Positions 53,808 through 61,304 of a stretch of DNA of 64,000 nt are shown piece after piece. The translations under genes were made by a program, and so were the position numbers. The notes beneath the pieces are model-generated. The model made no database searches. It was given only the letters and a program-made list of their open reading frames with translations, and was not told where the DNA came from. Positions within the stretch are counted from its first letter, which is position 1. Each line of letters opens with the position of its first letter. The DNA comes from JAHIJO01 sp964486075 (GTDB lineage: Bacteria > Verrucomicrobiota > Kiritimatiellia > JAAZAB01), in contig CAZALU010000004.1 in NCBI GenBank assembly GCA_964486075.1, positions 1-64,000 on the forward strand, written 5' to 3'.

Positions 53808-54326
53808 GGAAGCGCTGCGCTGAATCGGTTCAGGGGGGATATCATCCCAGGCTGCTGAGCCCGGCCATGGCCAGCATTTATGAACAACTCGATATGGGAG
53901 GTCCACGCTTCAGCGTGGCTATCCCCGGGCTTGTTCATGCATACATGTTTCGTGATGGGGCGTAAATTTCTCGGGTAACGCCGGGTTGTCCGCATTAGCG
54001 CCTTATCCGCGCGAAACCGGTATCACAAACAAGGTATCAGGGATTCCGTCTGTGGCTGATCCGCCTTCGGCGGCAAACCCTGCGTTATAGTGTTTCAGAC
54101 AAATAGGCTCCATAGCACAATTTATGGCTTTAAAAAAATCCGAATTATATCCATTTTCAAATCGGCCGCTTGAGGCAGTTTCAGAACGGCGTTCGCATCC
54201 GAACCCTGCGGCAACCCGCTGTCCACCGCACAAATAGATGGAAAAATTAGGGGAACAATGCTAAAAACTCCACTAACGGGCGAGCACTGAAACCAGGCAG
54301 ACAGGCCGCACCGGTTCAAAAGCTAG
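53808..54326. other. Intergenic region before tRNA-Leu
   Basis: 519 nt. It holds a small self-complementary stretch (GATCCGCCTTCGGCGG, 54058-54073) related to the repeats around truA. No gene, RNA or promoter was recognised. Confidence 0.4.
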
Positions 54327-54408
54327 GCTCCCGTGGCGGAATTGGCAGACGCGCATGGCTTAGGACCATGTCTCTCACGAGGTGAAGGTTCGAGTCCTTT
54401 CGGGAGCA
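54327..54408 (+). tRNA. tRNA-Leu (anticodon UAG)
   Basis: It folds as a class II tRNA. The acceptor stem is GCTCCCG with CGGGAGC. The D arm is GCGGAATTGGCAGACGC. The anticodon stem CATGG/CCATG has the loop CTTAGGA, giving anticodon TAG, so it reads CUA and other CUN codons. A long variable arm (CTCTCACGAG) marks leucine. The T arm is GAAGGTTCGAGTCCTTT. The discriminator is A, and CCA is not encoded. Confidence 0.95.
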
Positions 54409-54434
54409 CTCATCGCAGCTTGTCCAACAAGCTG

Positions 54435-55604
54435 CTATCCGTAATATTTCCGGATCCACGAATTGAGCAGGTCTTCCTCAACCTTGATGATCGCCATTTC
54501 GCGCTCGGCGTTTTCGACGGAATCGGAGGCATGAGCTGCATTAACCATGACGTCTAACCCGAATTCGCGTCGTACAGAACCTGGTTGGGCCTTGTTGGGA
54601 TCGGTAGCCCCGAGCAGTTTCCGTATTTTTTCAATGGCATTATCGCCGCCGTATATCATGGCCAGGCACTTATGAAGTCCATCCTTGCAGCGGTCCTGCG
54701 GGACGCAATTGGGCGGGTAATAACCGGTCATAAACTTTACAATCTGGTTGAACTGTTCGTCGCCCAGTAGAGGCCCTAAATGTTCAGTGAGCACGGTCTT
54801 GACCCTGGCGGGGATTTCCATTCTGAACTCCGCTTCCAGCGCCTTGGTGGCGCGCTCGGCGATCTGATGCTTCATCTTTTCGCGCAGCACATTGCGCACC
54901 GGCCCGTAAAACTCTTCTGCCTGGATCACACTCATGCGGTGCACCTTGGCCGCCAGGATACGCAACCCGGAACGTGAGAGCAAATCGATGATATTCCCCG
55001 GCCGGGCCGTCGGAAATCGGAAATTGTCCGGCTTGATGATCACCAGAGTTTTCTGCCAGCCCGGCTTCTGCATGTTGATGTCCACGGTGGATTTGAGCAG
55101 TCCTCCATCCGTCAGGGAATAACTGCTCCAAAGCTTGAGCGCGGCAGCGTTCTCTTCCCGGTCGGGTCCGATCAATACCGCCGGCTCGAAATATTGCACC
55201 TTGCCTTCTTCATCGACCACATAATCGCCAAAAGTGTCCCGGATTGTTTCCCCACCGCCCGTGATCACCGGCCCGGCCACCTCAGACACCTTGGCCACAG
55301 CATCCTCCCCCTCCAAAAGGATCATCATCACCCGCCGTGGCAGGCCGGTTGCATTGTCCGGCGCATAGGATTTTTCAACATAATCCGCCAGCAGGTTGTT
55401 GACTTTTTGGTCCTGGTTGGTGTTCTGGCGGATCAGGCCCGCATATTCCTCCACCAGCTTCCGGCTGGGGGCAAACATACGCGTCGCCACCAGATCCAAT
55501 CCCGTGCGGCTCATGAAACGGCCGATTACTCCGCCGGTTCTGGACTTGGCAATTGTGTGCGGATTGATTAAAACAAAGGCCAATTCGTTCTTTAGGTCAG
55601 TCAT
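54435..55604 (-). CDS. ndk: Tandem nucleoside diphosphate kinase
   Basis: 389 residues, against about 140 for a usual NDK. Two NDK-like halves are present. The first (about 5-175: LAFVLINPHTIAKSRTGGVI, then GPVITGGGETIRDTFGDYVV) lacks the catalytic His. The second (about 185-389) has TLVIIKPDNFRFPTARPGNI, KCLAMIYGGDNAIEKIRKLL and VNAAHASDSVENAERE, where the H of NxxHxSDS is the phosphate-carrying residue; the usual Gly after it is Ala. The second half also has an insertion of about 50 residues. The enzyme makes NTPs. A promoter candidate is at 55636-55665. Convergent with tRNA-Leu. Confidence 0.88.
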   Translation of the reverse strand: MTDLKNELAFVLINPHTIAKSRTGGVIGRFMSRTGLDLVATRMFAPSRKLVEEYAGLIRQNTNQDQKVNNLLADYVEKSYAPDNATGLPRRVMMILLEGEDAVAKVSEVAGPVITGGGETIRDTFGDYVVDEEGKVQYFEPAVLIGPDREENAAALKLWSSYSLTDGGLLKSTVDINMQKPGWQKTLVIIKPDNFRFPTARPGNIIDLLSRSGLRILAAKVHRMSVIQAEEFYGPVRNVLREKMKHQIAERATKALEAEFRMEIPARVKTVLTEHLGPLLGDEQFNQIVKFMTGYYPPNCVPQDRCKDGLHKCLAMIYGGDNAIEKIRKLLGATDPNKAQPGSVRREFGLDVMVNAAHASDSVENAEREMAIIKVEEDLLNSWIRKYYG

Positions 55605-55635
55605 AGTAATGCCTCTTTATAACTTTTTGCTTATA

Positions 55636-55665
55636 AGAATACGTAAAAACTAGCTTGTTATGCAA
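55636..55665 (-). promoter_or_regulatory. Candidate promoter for the tandem ndk
   Basis: On the minus strand: TTGCAT, 18-nt spacer, TATTCT. It lies 32-61 nt before the ATG. Seen by eye only. Confidence 0.35.
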
Positions 55666-55761
55666 GCAAAAAACAGCATAAGCTTTACCTTGCGCAAAGA
55701 CGCAGAGTCGCAATGAGTTGGAAAACCCAGAAGATATGATTGTTTTCAAGAATATACCTTA

Positions 55762-57165
55762 ATGGCCTCTCCCATCCCCATCCATGCCGTCCGCAAACAA
55801 GCTGAGCTATGCCTTGGCTTGCTGTGCGACCTGGAATCGGCGGTGGCCCGAGGTCGGCCGCTGGATCAGCTGCTGGCCCAATACTACCGCCGACACAGGG
55901 AATTCGGCTCGCGTGACCGGCGTTTTTTTTCGGCTCTGGCCTTTGCCTGGTTCCGTTGGCGGGGTTGGCTGAGCACGCCTTCGCAACCCAACGCCTTGGA
56001 TGGCGTTGTGGCTTGGCTCCTTGACGCCCCGGACCTGCACCCGGCCGTTGAATTGCTGGCTGGCCAATTGCCGCCTGCCCCCTTTCCCTGGCAAGCGCTG
56101 GGCAGCATGGCGCTGCCCGACAAGGCACACATCCTCGGTCAATGGCAACAACGCCCGCCGCTGAAATTAGACGCCCTGGTGCCCGGCTGGTTCGCCGACG
56201 CGCTGTACTATCCGGACGGTGTCATCCGGTCCGACCATCTTCATCTTTGCCTGCAGTCATTCCAGGTCCGCCCGTCAACCTGGCTTAGAATCCGAGCCGG
56301 ACGCGAGCCTGAAATCATTGCGCGATTGAACCAAGAAATTACCACCCAAAAAACGGGCCGGACTGTAGCCGACTTCGCTGAAGTTGGTCTTCATTTTCCG
56401 AACCGCGATCACCGATCGCGGCTACAATATAATTTCCTGCCAGATCAAGCCTGCCCTGCCACGACCCATCCCCGCCTGCCGCAGGCGGTTTGCATACCAA
56501 CAGGCTGCAACTTGGAAACACTTCAACAAACACCGCACATCGAGATCCAAGACCTGGCATCGCAATGCGTCGGACTGGTCTGCGCGCCCGATCCCGGCGA
56601 GAGCTGGTGGGATGCCTGTGCGGGATCCGGCGGAAAGAGCTTTCACCTGGCCGACCTGATGAACGGTCAAGGCTCAATCCTGGCCACCGATATCCGTGAG
56701 CATAGCCTTCGGGAATGCCGGCGACGGATGCTGCGAAATCATGCCAAAAGGATCAGCCTCAGAGCCTGGGATGGCGCCGCCGGCACGGCGCCGGATTGCC
56801 AGTTTGATGGAGTATTGCTGGATGCACCCTGTTCCGGGCTTGGCACCTGGCATCGGAATCCCGACGCTCGCTGGCGCACGCCGCCGGAAACCGTGGCCCG
56901 CCAGGCCGCACTTCAATCAAGCCTATTGCGGATCTGCGCGGGAAAAGTCCGGTCTGGCGGGCGGCTGGTGTATTCCGTCTGCACCCTCGCCGACGCCGAG
57001 ACATCCGGTGTAATTGAAGGCTTCCTGGCAGAGCATAGAGATTTTCGGATAGATTCACCGGCGCATCCGCTAACGGGAGAATCCACCCAAGGCCCGATCT
57101 GGATCTGGCCCTGGCAGGGCAACTGCAACGGCATGTTCATCGCCGTCATGCTGAAGAAAGTGTAA
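55762..57165 (+). CDS. RsmB-like rRNA (cytosine-5) methyltransferase
   Basis: 467 residues. The N-terminal 120 or so resemble the NusB-like domain of RsmB (YRRHREFGSRDRRFFSALAF). The catalytic half has a SAM site CAGSGGKSFHLADLM, LLDAPCSGLGTWHRNPDARW with the Cys that releases RNA, and VYSVCTL with the nucleophile Cys. The target is probably 16S rRNA C967 or a related site. Residues about 202-222 (TVADFAEVGLHFPN, then RDHRSRLQ) are encoded by a 63-nt palindromic element (56364-56426) that seems inserted in frame between the two domains. A second small palindrome (CCGCCTGCCGCAGGCGG, about 56468) follows in the same linker. Confidence 0.88.
   Translation: MASPIPIHAVRKQAELCLGLLCDLESAVARGRPLDQLLAQYYRRHREFGSRDRRFFSALAFAWFRWRGWLSTPSQPNALDGVVAWLLDAPDLHPAVELLAGQLPPAPFPWQALGSMALPDKAHILGQWQQRPPLKLDALVPGWFADALYYPDGVIRSDHLHLCLQSFQVRPSTWLRIRAGREPEIIARLNQEITTQKTGRTVADFAEVGLHFPNRDHRSRLQYNFLPDQACPATTHPRLPQAVCIPTGCNLETLQQTPHIEIQDLASQCVGLVCAPDPGESWWDACAGSGGKSFHLADLMNGQGSILATDIREHSLRECRRRMLRNHAKRISLRAWDGAAGTAPDCQFDGVLLDAPCSGLGTWHRNPDARWRTPPETVARQAALQSSLLRICAGKVRSGGRLVYSVCTLADAETSGVIEGFLAEHRDFRIDSPAHPLTGESTQGPIWIWPWQGNCNGMFIAVMLKKV
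56364..56426. repeat. 63-nt palindromic element inserted in frame in a coding gene
   Basis: It starts TGTAGCCG and ends CGGCTACA (8-bp inverted ends). Inside are CGCGATC-ACC-GATCGCG and GACTTCGCTGAAGTT, also self-complementary. 63 nt is 21 codons, so the frame is kept. The reverse complement aligns with 42539-42602 across its whole length. Confidence 0.8.
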
Positions 57166-57213
57166 TTGACCACAGGCTGCAAAACAAAACTCCTGACGGT
57201 CTGTTCCGAAGAT

Positions 57214-57822
57214 TCATTCCAGCCACTGGACCAGATTCGAAGTCGGCAGCCTATCCGTACACGGGACATCGTCGGGCAGGACAGGTGCCCCGGCGGGCGG
57301 ACCGGACTGGTCCGGCTCAACTCGCGGCCAACCGACAGTGAAGACGATGGCGGGCTTGATGGAAGCCGGCCAGCCGACCAATTTCCGGATCACGCCGGGC
57401 CGGATCCATCCGATCCAGCAGGTGCCCAGCCCCAGCTCTGTCGCCTGGAGCACGAGGTGTTCCCCGGCAATGCCCAGGTCGATCAACGGGTAATCCACGC
57501 CTGAGAACAAGGGCGCAAGCCGGTGCGTGACGACCGCCCGGCGCAGCCCCATCACGATCAAAACCGGCGCTTCCGCCACCCATCCGGCCGCTAGCCCTGG
57601 CAACAGACCCCGTGACGCGATCACCGCCCGGGTTTCACTCCGAGTGACAACTACAAAGCGCCACGGCTGGCGGTTGCAGGCGGATGGCGCCCGGCGGGCA
57701 GCCTCCAGCATGCTTTCCAAGCGCTCCCGCGGCACAGGGTCCGGTCGATAGGCCCGACAACTCCGCCGGGCATGAATCAAAGCCGCCAATGAAAACTGTT
57801 GGTTCCGGGATTGATCAGCCAT
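57214..57822 (-). CDS. Nitroreductase-family protein
   Basis: 202 residues. FMN-dependent nitroreductase fold: the N-terminal RRSCRAYRPDPVP is the FMN phosphate-binding segment, then EAARRAPSACNRQPWRFVVV and the C-terminal GLGTCWIGW. Members reduce nitro compounds, quinones or flavins, or act in ring metabolism; the substrate is unknown. It is convergent with the RsmB-like gene (48-nt gap) and transcribed away from the glycogen pair. The last 40 residues are Pro-rich. Confidence 0.85.
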   Translation of the reverse strand: MADQSRNQQFSLAALIHARRSCRAYRPDPVPRERLESMLEAARRAPSACNRQPWRFVVVTRSETRAVIASRGLLPGLAAGWVAEAPVLIVMGLRRAVVTHRLAPLFSGVDYPLIDLGIAGEHLVLQATELGLGTCWIGWIRPGVIRKLVGWPASIKPAIVFTVGWPRVEPDQSGPPAGAPVLPDDVPCTDRLPTSNLVQWLE

Positions 57823-58012
57823 GATATTTCTAAAAACCTTCCAACTTGATGCAACAGGATCACAAACGTGGTTGCCCCGTTTTGTGGTGGTACCCTCGCC
57901 ACAATCACAGCCCCGCAGGGGTGCATTATTCGTCAGTTACTGAATGATTCAGGCTAAGTCCTTGTGTTATCGTCTTGAAAAAAAGCCTTGCTGTCTCCAC
58001 CGCTTCACCACG

Positions 58013-58291
58013 CCCGGGCGCAAGTCAGTTCCGTAGGGATTATGCTATAGCACTTCAGGTAAATAACGCAACAAGAACGGCGTTCTAAATTAAACCTAAC
58101 ATAGGAACCCACCCCTGGCCCCTCCAAGGAGGGGAGCTGATTGGTTTGCAGCATCTTTTCCCCTCCTTGGAGGGGCCAGGGGTGGGTATCTTGATCTCAT
58201 GAATTTAATTCCCTGAACATCTATAGTACCTTTACGGCAAAGTCGCTTTCGAATAAATCCCCTACGGAGCTGCCCCGCTCCCCGCGCCCGG
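58013..58291. mobile_element. MITE-like element with nested inverted repeats
   Basis: The left arm reads CCCGGGCGC then GTTCCGTAGGGATT; the right arm complement reads CGGGCGC then GCTCCGTAGGGGATT. The 279-nt interval encodes no transposase. Inside sits the 29-bp perfect palindrome. The arms are imperfect, so the element may be old. Confidence 0.4.
58107..58187. repeat. Perfect 29-bp inverted repeat
   Basis: 58107-58135 (ACCCACCCCTGGCCCC, then TCCAAGGAGGGGA) is exactly complementary to 58159-58187. The loop is 23 nt. Only short T and AT runs follow, so a terminator role is doubtful. Confidence 0.85.
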
Positions 58292-58308
58292 TTGTGTCCA
58301 GATTGTTA

Positions 58309-58336
58309 TTGCAAATCTAATCTGAAATTCTATAAT
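58309..58336 (+). promoter_or_regulatory. Sigma70-type promoter for the CBM48/branching-enzyme genes
   Basis: TTGCAA (58309-58314), 16-nt spacer, consensus TATAAT (58331-58336). An 8-bp hairpin (CCAGTTCA-AGC-TGAACTGG, 58357-58375) lies in the leader. Confidence 0.5.
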
Positions 58337-58438
58337 ATCTGTTCAAGAATAAAAAGCCAGTTCAAGCTGAACTGGAATTAAAGACAGCCGGGCTACAAAC
58401 CCCGTCGAAAAACAAAACAGGAAAGGAAGAACAACGCC

Positions 58439-58735
58439 ATGAAAAAAGCCATGCGCACCGCCAAAACAGTTCCCTCCAAGCGAGTGGTATTTGAGGTCAC
58501 GGCCACCCCGAAAAGTGAAGTCTTCCTGGCTGGCACATTCAACAATTGGGACCCCAAACGAAACCAGATGAAAGACACCCGGGGCACCGGCCATTATTCC
58601 ACTTCCATAGTGGTGGCCAAGGGCGAACATGAATACAAGTTCGTGATCAATGGGAGCTGGGTGATTGATCCAGAATGTCAAAATCGGGTGCGCAATTCGC
58701 TGGGCACTTTGAACAGCACCATCAAGGTGGGGTAA
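58439..58735 (+). CDS. Stand-alone glycogen-binding (CBM48/AMPK-type) domain protein
   Basis: 98 residues, nearly all one domain: VVFEVTATPKSEVFLAGTFN, then NWDPKRNQMKDT and GEHEYKFVINGSWVIDPEC. This is the isoamylase-N/AMPK-beta glycogen-binding fold (FLAGTFNNWD, EYKFVIDG). It has no catalytic part. The GGAAAGGAAG region gives the ribosome site. It lies 181 nt before the branching enzyme on the same strand, which supports a role in glycogen metabolism, perhaps as a targeting subunit. Confidence 0.85.
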   Translation: MKKAMRTAKTVPSKRVVFEVTATPKSEVFLAGTFNNWDPKRNQMKDTRGTGHYSTSIVVAKGEHEYKFVINGSWVIDPECQNRVRNSLGTLNSTIKVG

Positions 58736-58916
58736 ATCTGGCGCGATTTAGGGCCGACATCTTGGATTTTTTGCCCACCCGCTTTTTTATGATGGCATCA
58801 GAGTCAGCTTGCGGCTCCGTGCGATGCCGTCCTCCAGAAGACGGATCCGCTTGACACTGATGCACTAACCTGCGTTGAGTTTTAATTTGATCATTGTCGC
58901 CCTGCCCGTCACATTA

Positions 58917-60983
58917 ATGGCATTCATGAAACCCGGCGCACAGCATTCCAGACAACAGGGCTCCACAACGGGCTCGACCCCCAACCTGCTGAAGTTGCTG
59001 CATGATGATCCGTATCTGGCGCCACATGCCGCCCAGATATTCGAGCGCATAGCCCGCTGGCAAGCTGAGGAACAACGCCTGACCGGCGGGACAATGAGTC
59101 TGGCGGATTTCGCCTCCGGCCACGAATATTTCGGACTGCGCCGAGTCGGCCAGGAGTGGATTCTGAGGGAATGGGCGCCAAACGCCACAGGCCTTAGCCT
59201 GATCGGCACATTCACGGACTGGAAGGAACAACCAGCCTTTGCGTTTCAGCCCCTCGGACGGGATGGCATCTGGGAATTACGGTGTCCGGCTGGTGTCATA
59301 AACCATGGGGATATCTACCGGCTCCACGTCCGCTGGAATGGCGGCGAAGGTGATCGCTTGCCCGCCTATGTCCGGCGGGTGGTGCAGGATAACACCACCA
59401 AAATATTCAACGCCCAGGTCTGGGCGCCGCCGGAAACCTACGCCTGGAAGCAGCCCGCTTACCGGCGTCCGTCCGACGCGCCCCTGATCTACGAAGCCCA
59501 TGTCGGCATGGCACAAGAGCAAGGCAAGGTCGGAAGCTACCGCGAATTCACCGCCAACATCCTGCCACGTATCGCGGAGGCCGGCTACAACACGATTCAG
59601 GTCATGGCCATTCAGGAACACCCGTATTATGGATCGTTCGGATACCATGTGACCAATTTCTTCGCCGCCTCCTCGCGCTTCGGTACGCCGGAAGAATTCA
59701 AGGAGCTGGTTGACACGGCCCATGCCCGGGGTCTGGCCGTGATCATCGATCTGATCCATTCCCACTCCGCCCGGAATGAAGTTGAAGGCTTGAGCCGCTT
59801 CGATGGCACGCTCTACCAGTATTTTCATGACGGACCGCGCGGAATCCATACGCTATGGGATTCACGCTGTTTCGATTACGGCAGGATCCAGGTCCTGCAC
59901 TATCTGCTATCCAACTGCCGCTTCTGGCTCGACGAATACCATCTCGACGGTTTCCGCTTCGACGGCGTCACCAGCATGCTCTATACCCACCACGGATTGA
60001 GCAAGTCCTTCACTTCATACAACGATTACTTCAACTCCGACGTGGATGAGCAGGCCGTGGCCTATCTGGCCCTGGCAAACAAGGTCATCCATGAGGTCCG
60101 GCCCGACGCCATAACGGTGGCGGAGGATGTCAGCGGCATGCCCGGCTTGGCAGCGTCCCTGGAGGCCGGCGGCATAGGCTTCGACTATCGCCTCGCCATG
60201 GGCGTGCCGGACAACTGGATCAAGCTCATCAAGGAAGTGCCGGACGAGCGCTGGCCAATGAATGGAATCTGGCACGAGTTGACCAACAAGCGCAGCGACG
60301 AGAAAACGGTGAGCTATGCCGAATCGCACGACCAGGCCCTGGTCGGCGACCAGACCCTTATTTTTCGGCTGATTGAGCGGGATATGTATCAACACATGTC
60401 GCCGGCAACACGCAATTTAAAGGTGGACCGCGGCTTGGCCCTGCACAAGATGATCCGGCTCGTGACGCTGGGCACGGCCGGCAATGCCTACCTCAACTTC
60501 ATGGGCAACGAATTCGGCCATCCGGAATGGATTGATTTTCCCCGCGAAGGCAACGGCTGGTCTTACCACTACGCCCGGCGCCAATGGCATCTGCGGGACG
60601 ACCCCAACCTGCTCTATCACTGTCTGGCCGATTTTGACAGGGCCATGCTGGCGCTGGCGCGCTTAACCAAGCTCCTGGACCACCCCGCGCCGCTCCTGCG
60701 GGTCGTGCATTGCGACAACCTGATCCTGGGATTCGAACGGGCCGGCCTGCTGTTTTTATTCAATTTCCATCCAACCCGTTCCTATCCGGATTACGGCGTG
60801 GAAACGATGCCGGGAGCCTACAACCTGATCCTCAACACTGACGCTCCCCGCTTCGGCGGGCATGGATTGCTGGTCGATGACCAGATTTATATTTCACAAC
60901 CCGAAAACGACGCGCCCGCTGCGCGCCACTGGGTCAAGGTCTATCTGCCAAGCCGCACGGCGCTGGTTCTCCGCAAGGAGTAA
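58917..60983 (+). CDS. glgB: 1,4-alpha-glucan branching enzyme (eukaryote-like GH13)
   Basis: 688 residues from the ATG at 58917; a TTG at 58875 and the ATG at 58926 are alternatives, and none has a clear ribosome site. An N-terminal CBM48 domain (LREWAPNATGLSLIGTFTDW) precedes the GH13 barrel: IYEAHVGMAQE, GFRFDGVTSM (nucleophile Asp), VAEDVSGMPG (acid Glu) and AESHDQALVGD (third Asp). FMGNEFGHPEWIDFPREGNG is typical of the GBE1/plant-type (GH13_8) enzymes rather than E. coli GlgB. It introduces alpha-1,6 branches in glycogen. It pairs with the CBM48 protein upstream. Confidence 0.9.
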   Translation: MAFMKPGAQHSRQQGSTTGSTPNLLKLLHDDPYLAPHAAQIFERIARWQAEEQRLTGGTMSLADFASGHEYFGLRRVGQEWILREWAPNATGLSLIGTFTDWKEQPAFAFQPLGRDGIWELRCPAGVINHGDIYRLHVRWNGGEGDRLPAYVRRVVQDNTTKIFNAQVWAPPETYAWKQPAYRRPSDAPLIYEAHVGMAQEQGKVGSYREFTANILPRIAEAGYNTIQVMAIQEHPYYGSFGYHVTNFFAASSRFGTPEEFKELVDTAHARGLAVIIDLIHSHSARNEVEGLSRFDGTLYQYFHDGPRGIHTLWDSRCFDYGRIQVLHYLLSNCRFWLDEYHLDGFRFDGVTSMLYTHHGLSKSFTSYNDYFNSDVDEQAVAYLALANKVIHEVRPDAITVAEDVSGMPGLAASLEAGGIGFDYRLAMGVPDNWIKLIKEVPDERWPMNGIWHELTNKRSDEKTVSYAESHDQALVGDQTLIFRLIERDMYQHMSPATRNLKVDRGLALHKMIRLVTLGTAGNAYLNFMGNEFGHPEWIDFPREGNGWSYHYARRQWHLRDDPNLLYHCLADFDRAMLALARLTKLLDHPAPLLRVVHCDNLILGFERAGLLFLFNFHPTRSYPDYGVETMPGAYNLILNTDAPRFGGHGLLVDDQIYISQPENDAPAARHWVKVYLPSRTALVLRKE

Positions 60984-61304
60984 TGGCCTAAAGCTGCCCG
61001 ACTATTGGCCAACGGCTTCATTCAGAAAAACCAGCATCTGTATTCGTCCTTACCGCCCCCGTCCATTGCCGAGATAGAACGTGCCTTCCGGCACATACGC
61101 CATCTCGATCACGCACGATTCGATCTCGAATGAGGGTGACGTTTATGGCTGCTGCCTCAGTTCCATTCCGTTCTGGCGTGCCTTAGCCTGAAGTTCCAGC
61201 CGTTCCGCGATGATCTTCCCATGTGCATCTTGTTTCCAAGCAACATGATGCAGTTATGAGGACGGCCATTTCCCGTTCCGTTTACTGGGGACAGCCTCAA
61301 GGGG
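60984..61304. other. Intergenic region: sulfatase-modifying-enzyme remnant and IS end
   Basis: It holds the remnant at 61050-61142 and the left inverted repeat of the IS1634-family element (61188-61201). Nothing else was recognised. Confidence 0.45.
61050..61142 (-). pseudogene. Remnant of a formylglycine-generating-enzyme-type (SUMF1) domain
   Basis: A minus-strand stretch between two stops encodes SPSFEIESCVIEMAYVPEGT, then FYLGNGRGR. The run E-M-x-Y-V-P-x-G-x-F-Y-x-G is the start of SUMF1/EgtB/PvdO-type domains, which often follows a FEIE-like strand. Only about 30 codons remain, ending in a TAA. The IS1634-family element begins about 45 nt upstream, so it may have destroyed or displaced this gene. 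Confidence 0.4.

Larger units (their letters stand above)
57823..58438. other. Intergenic region with nested inverted repeats and a promoter
   Basis: 616 nt. It contains outer imperfect inverted arms at 58013-58041 and 58256-58291, a perfect 29-bp inverted repeat at 58107-58187, and the promoter of the CBM48 gene at 58309-58336. No gene is visible. Confidence 0.55.

Noticed and set aside
54333..54557. Short open frame MAELADAHGLG... over the tRNA region
   Set aside because: It is the translation of the tRNA-Leu gene and its flank; the cloverleaf explains the sequence.
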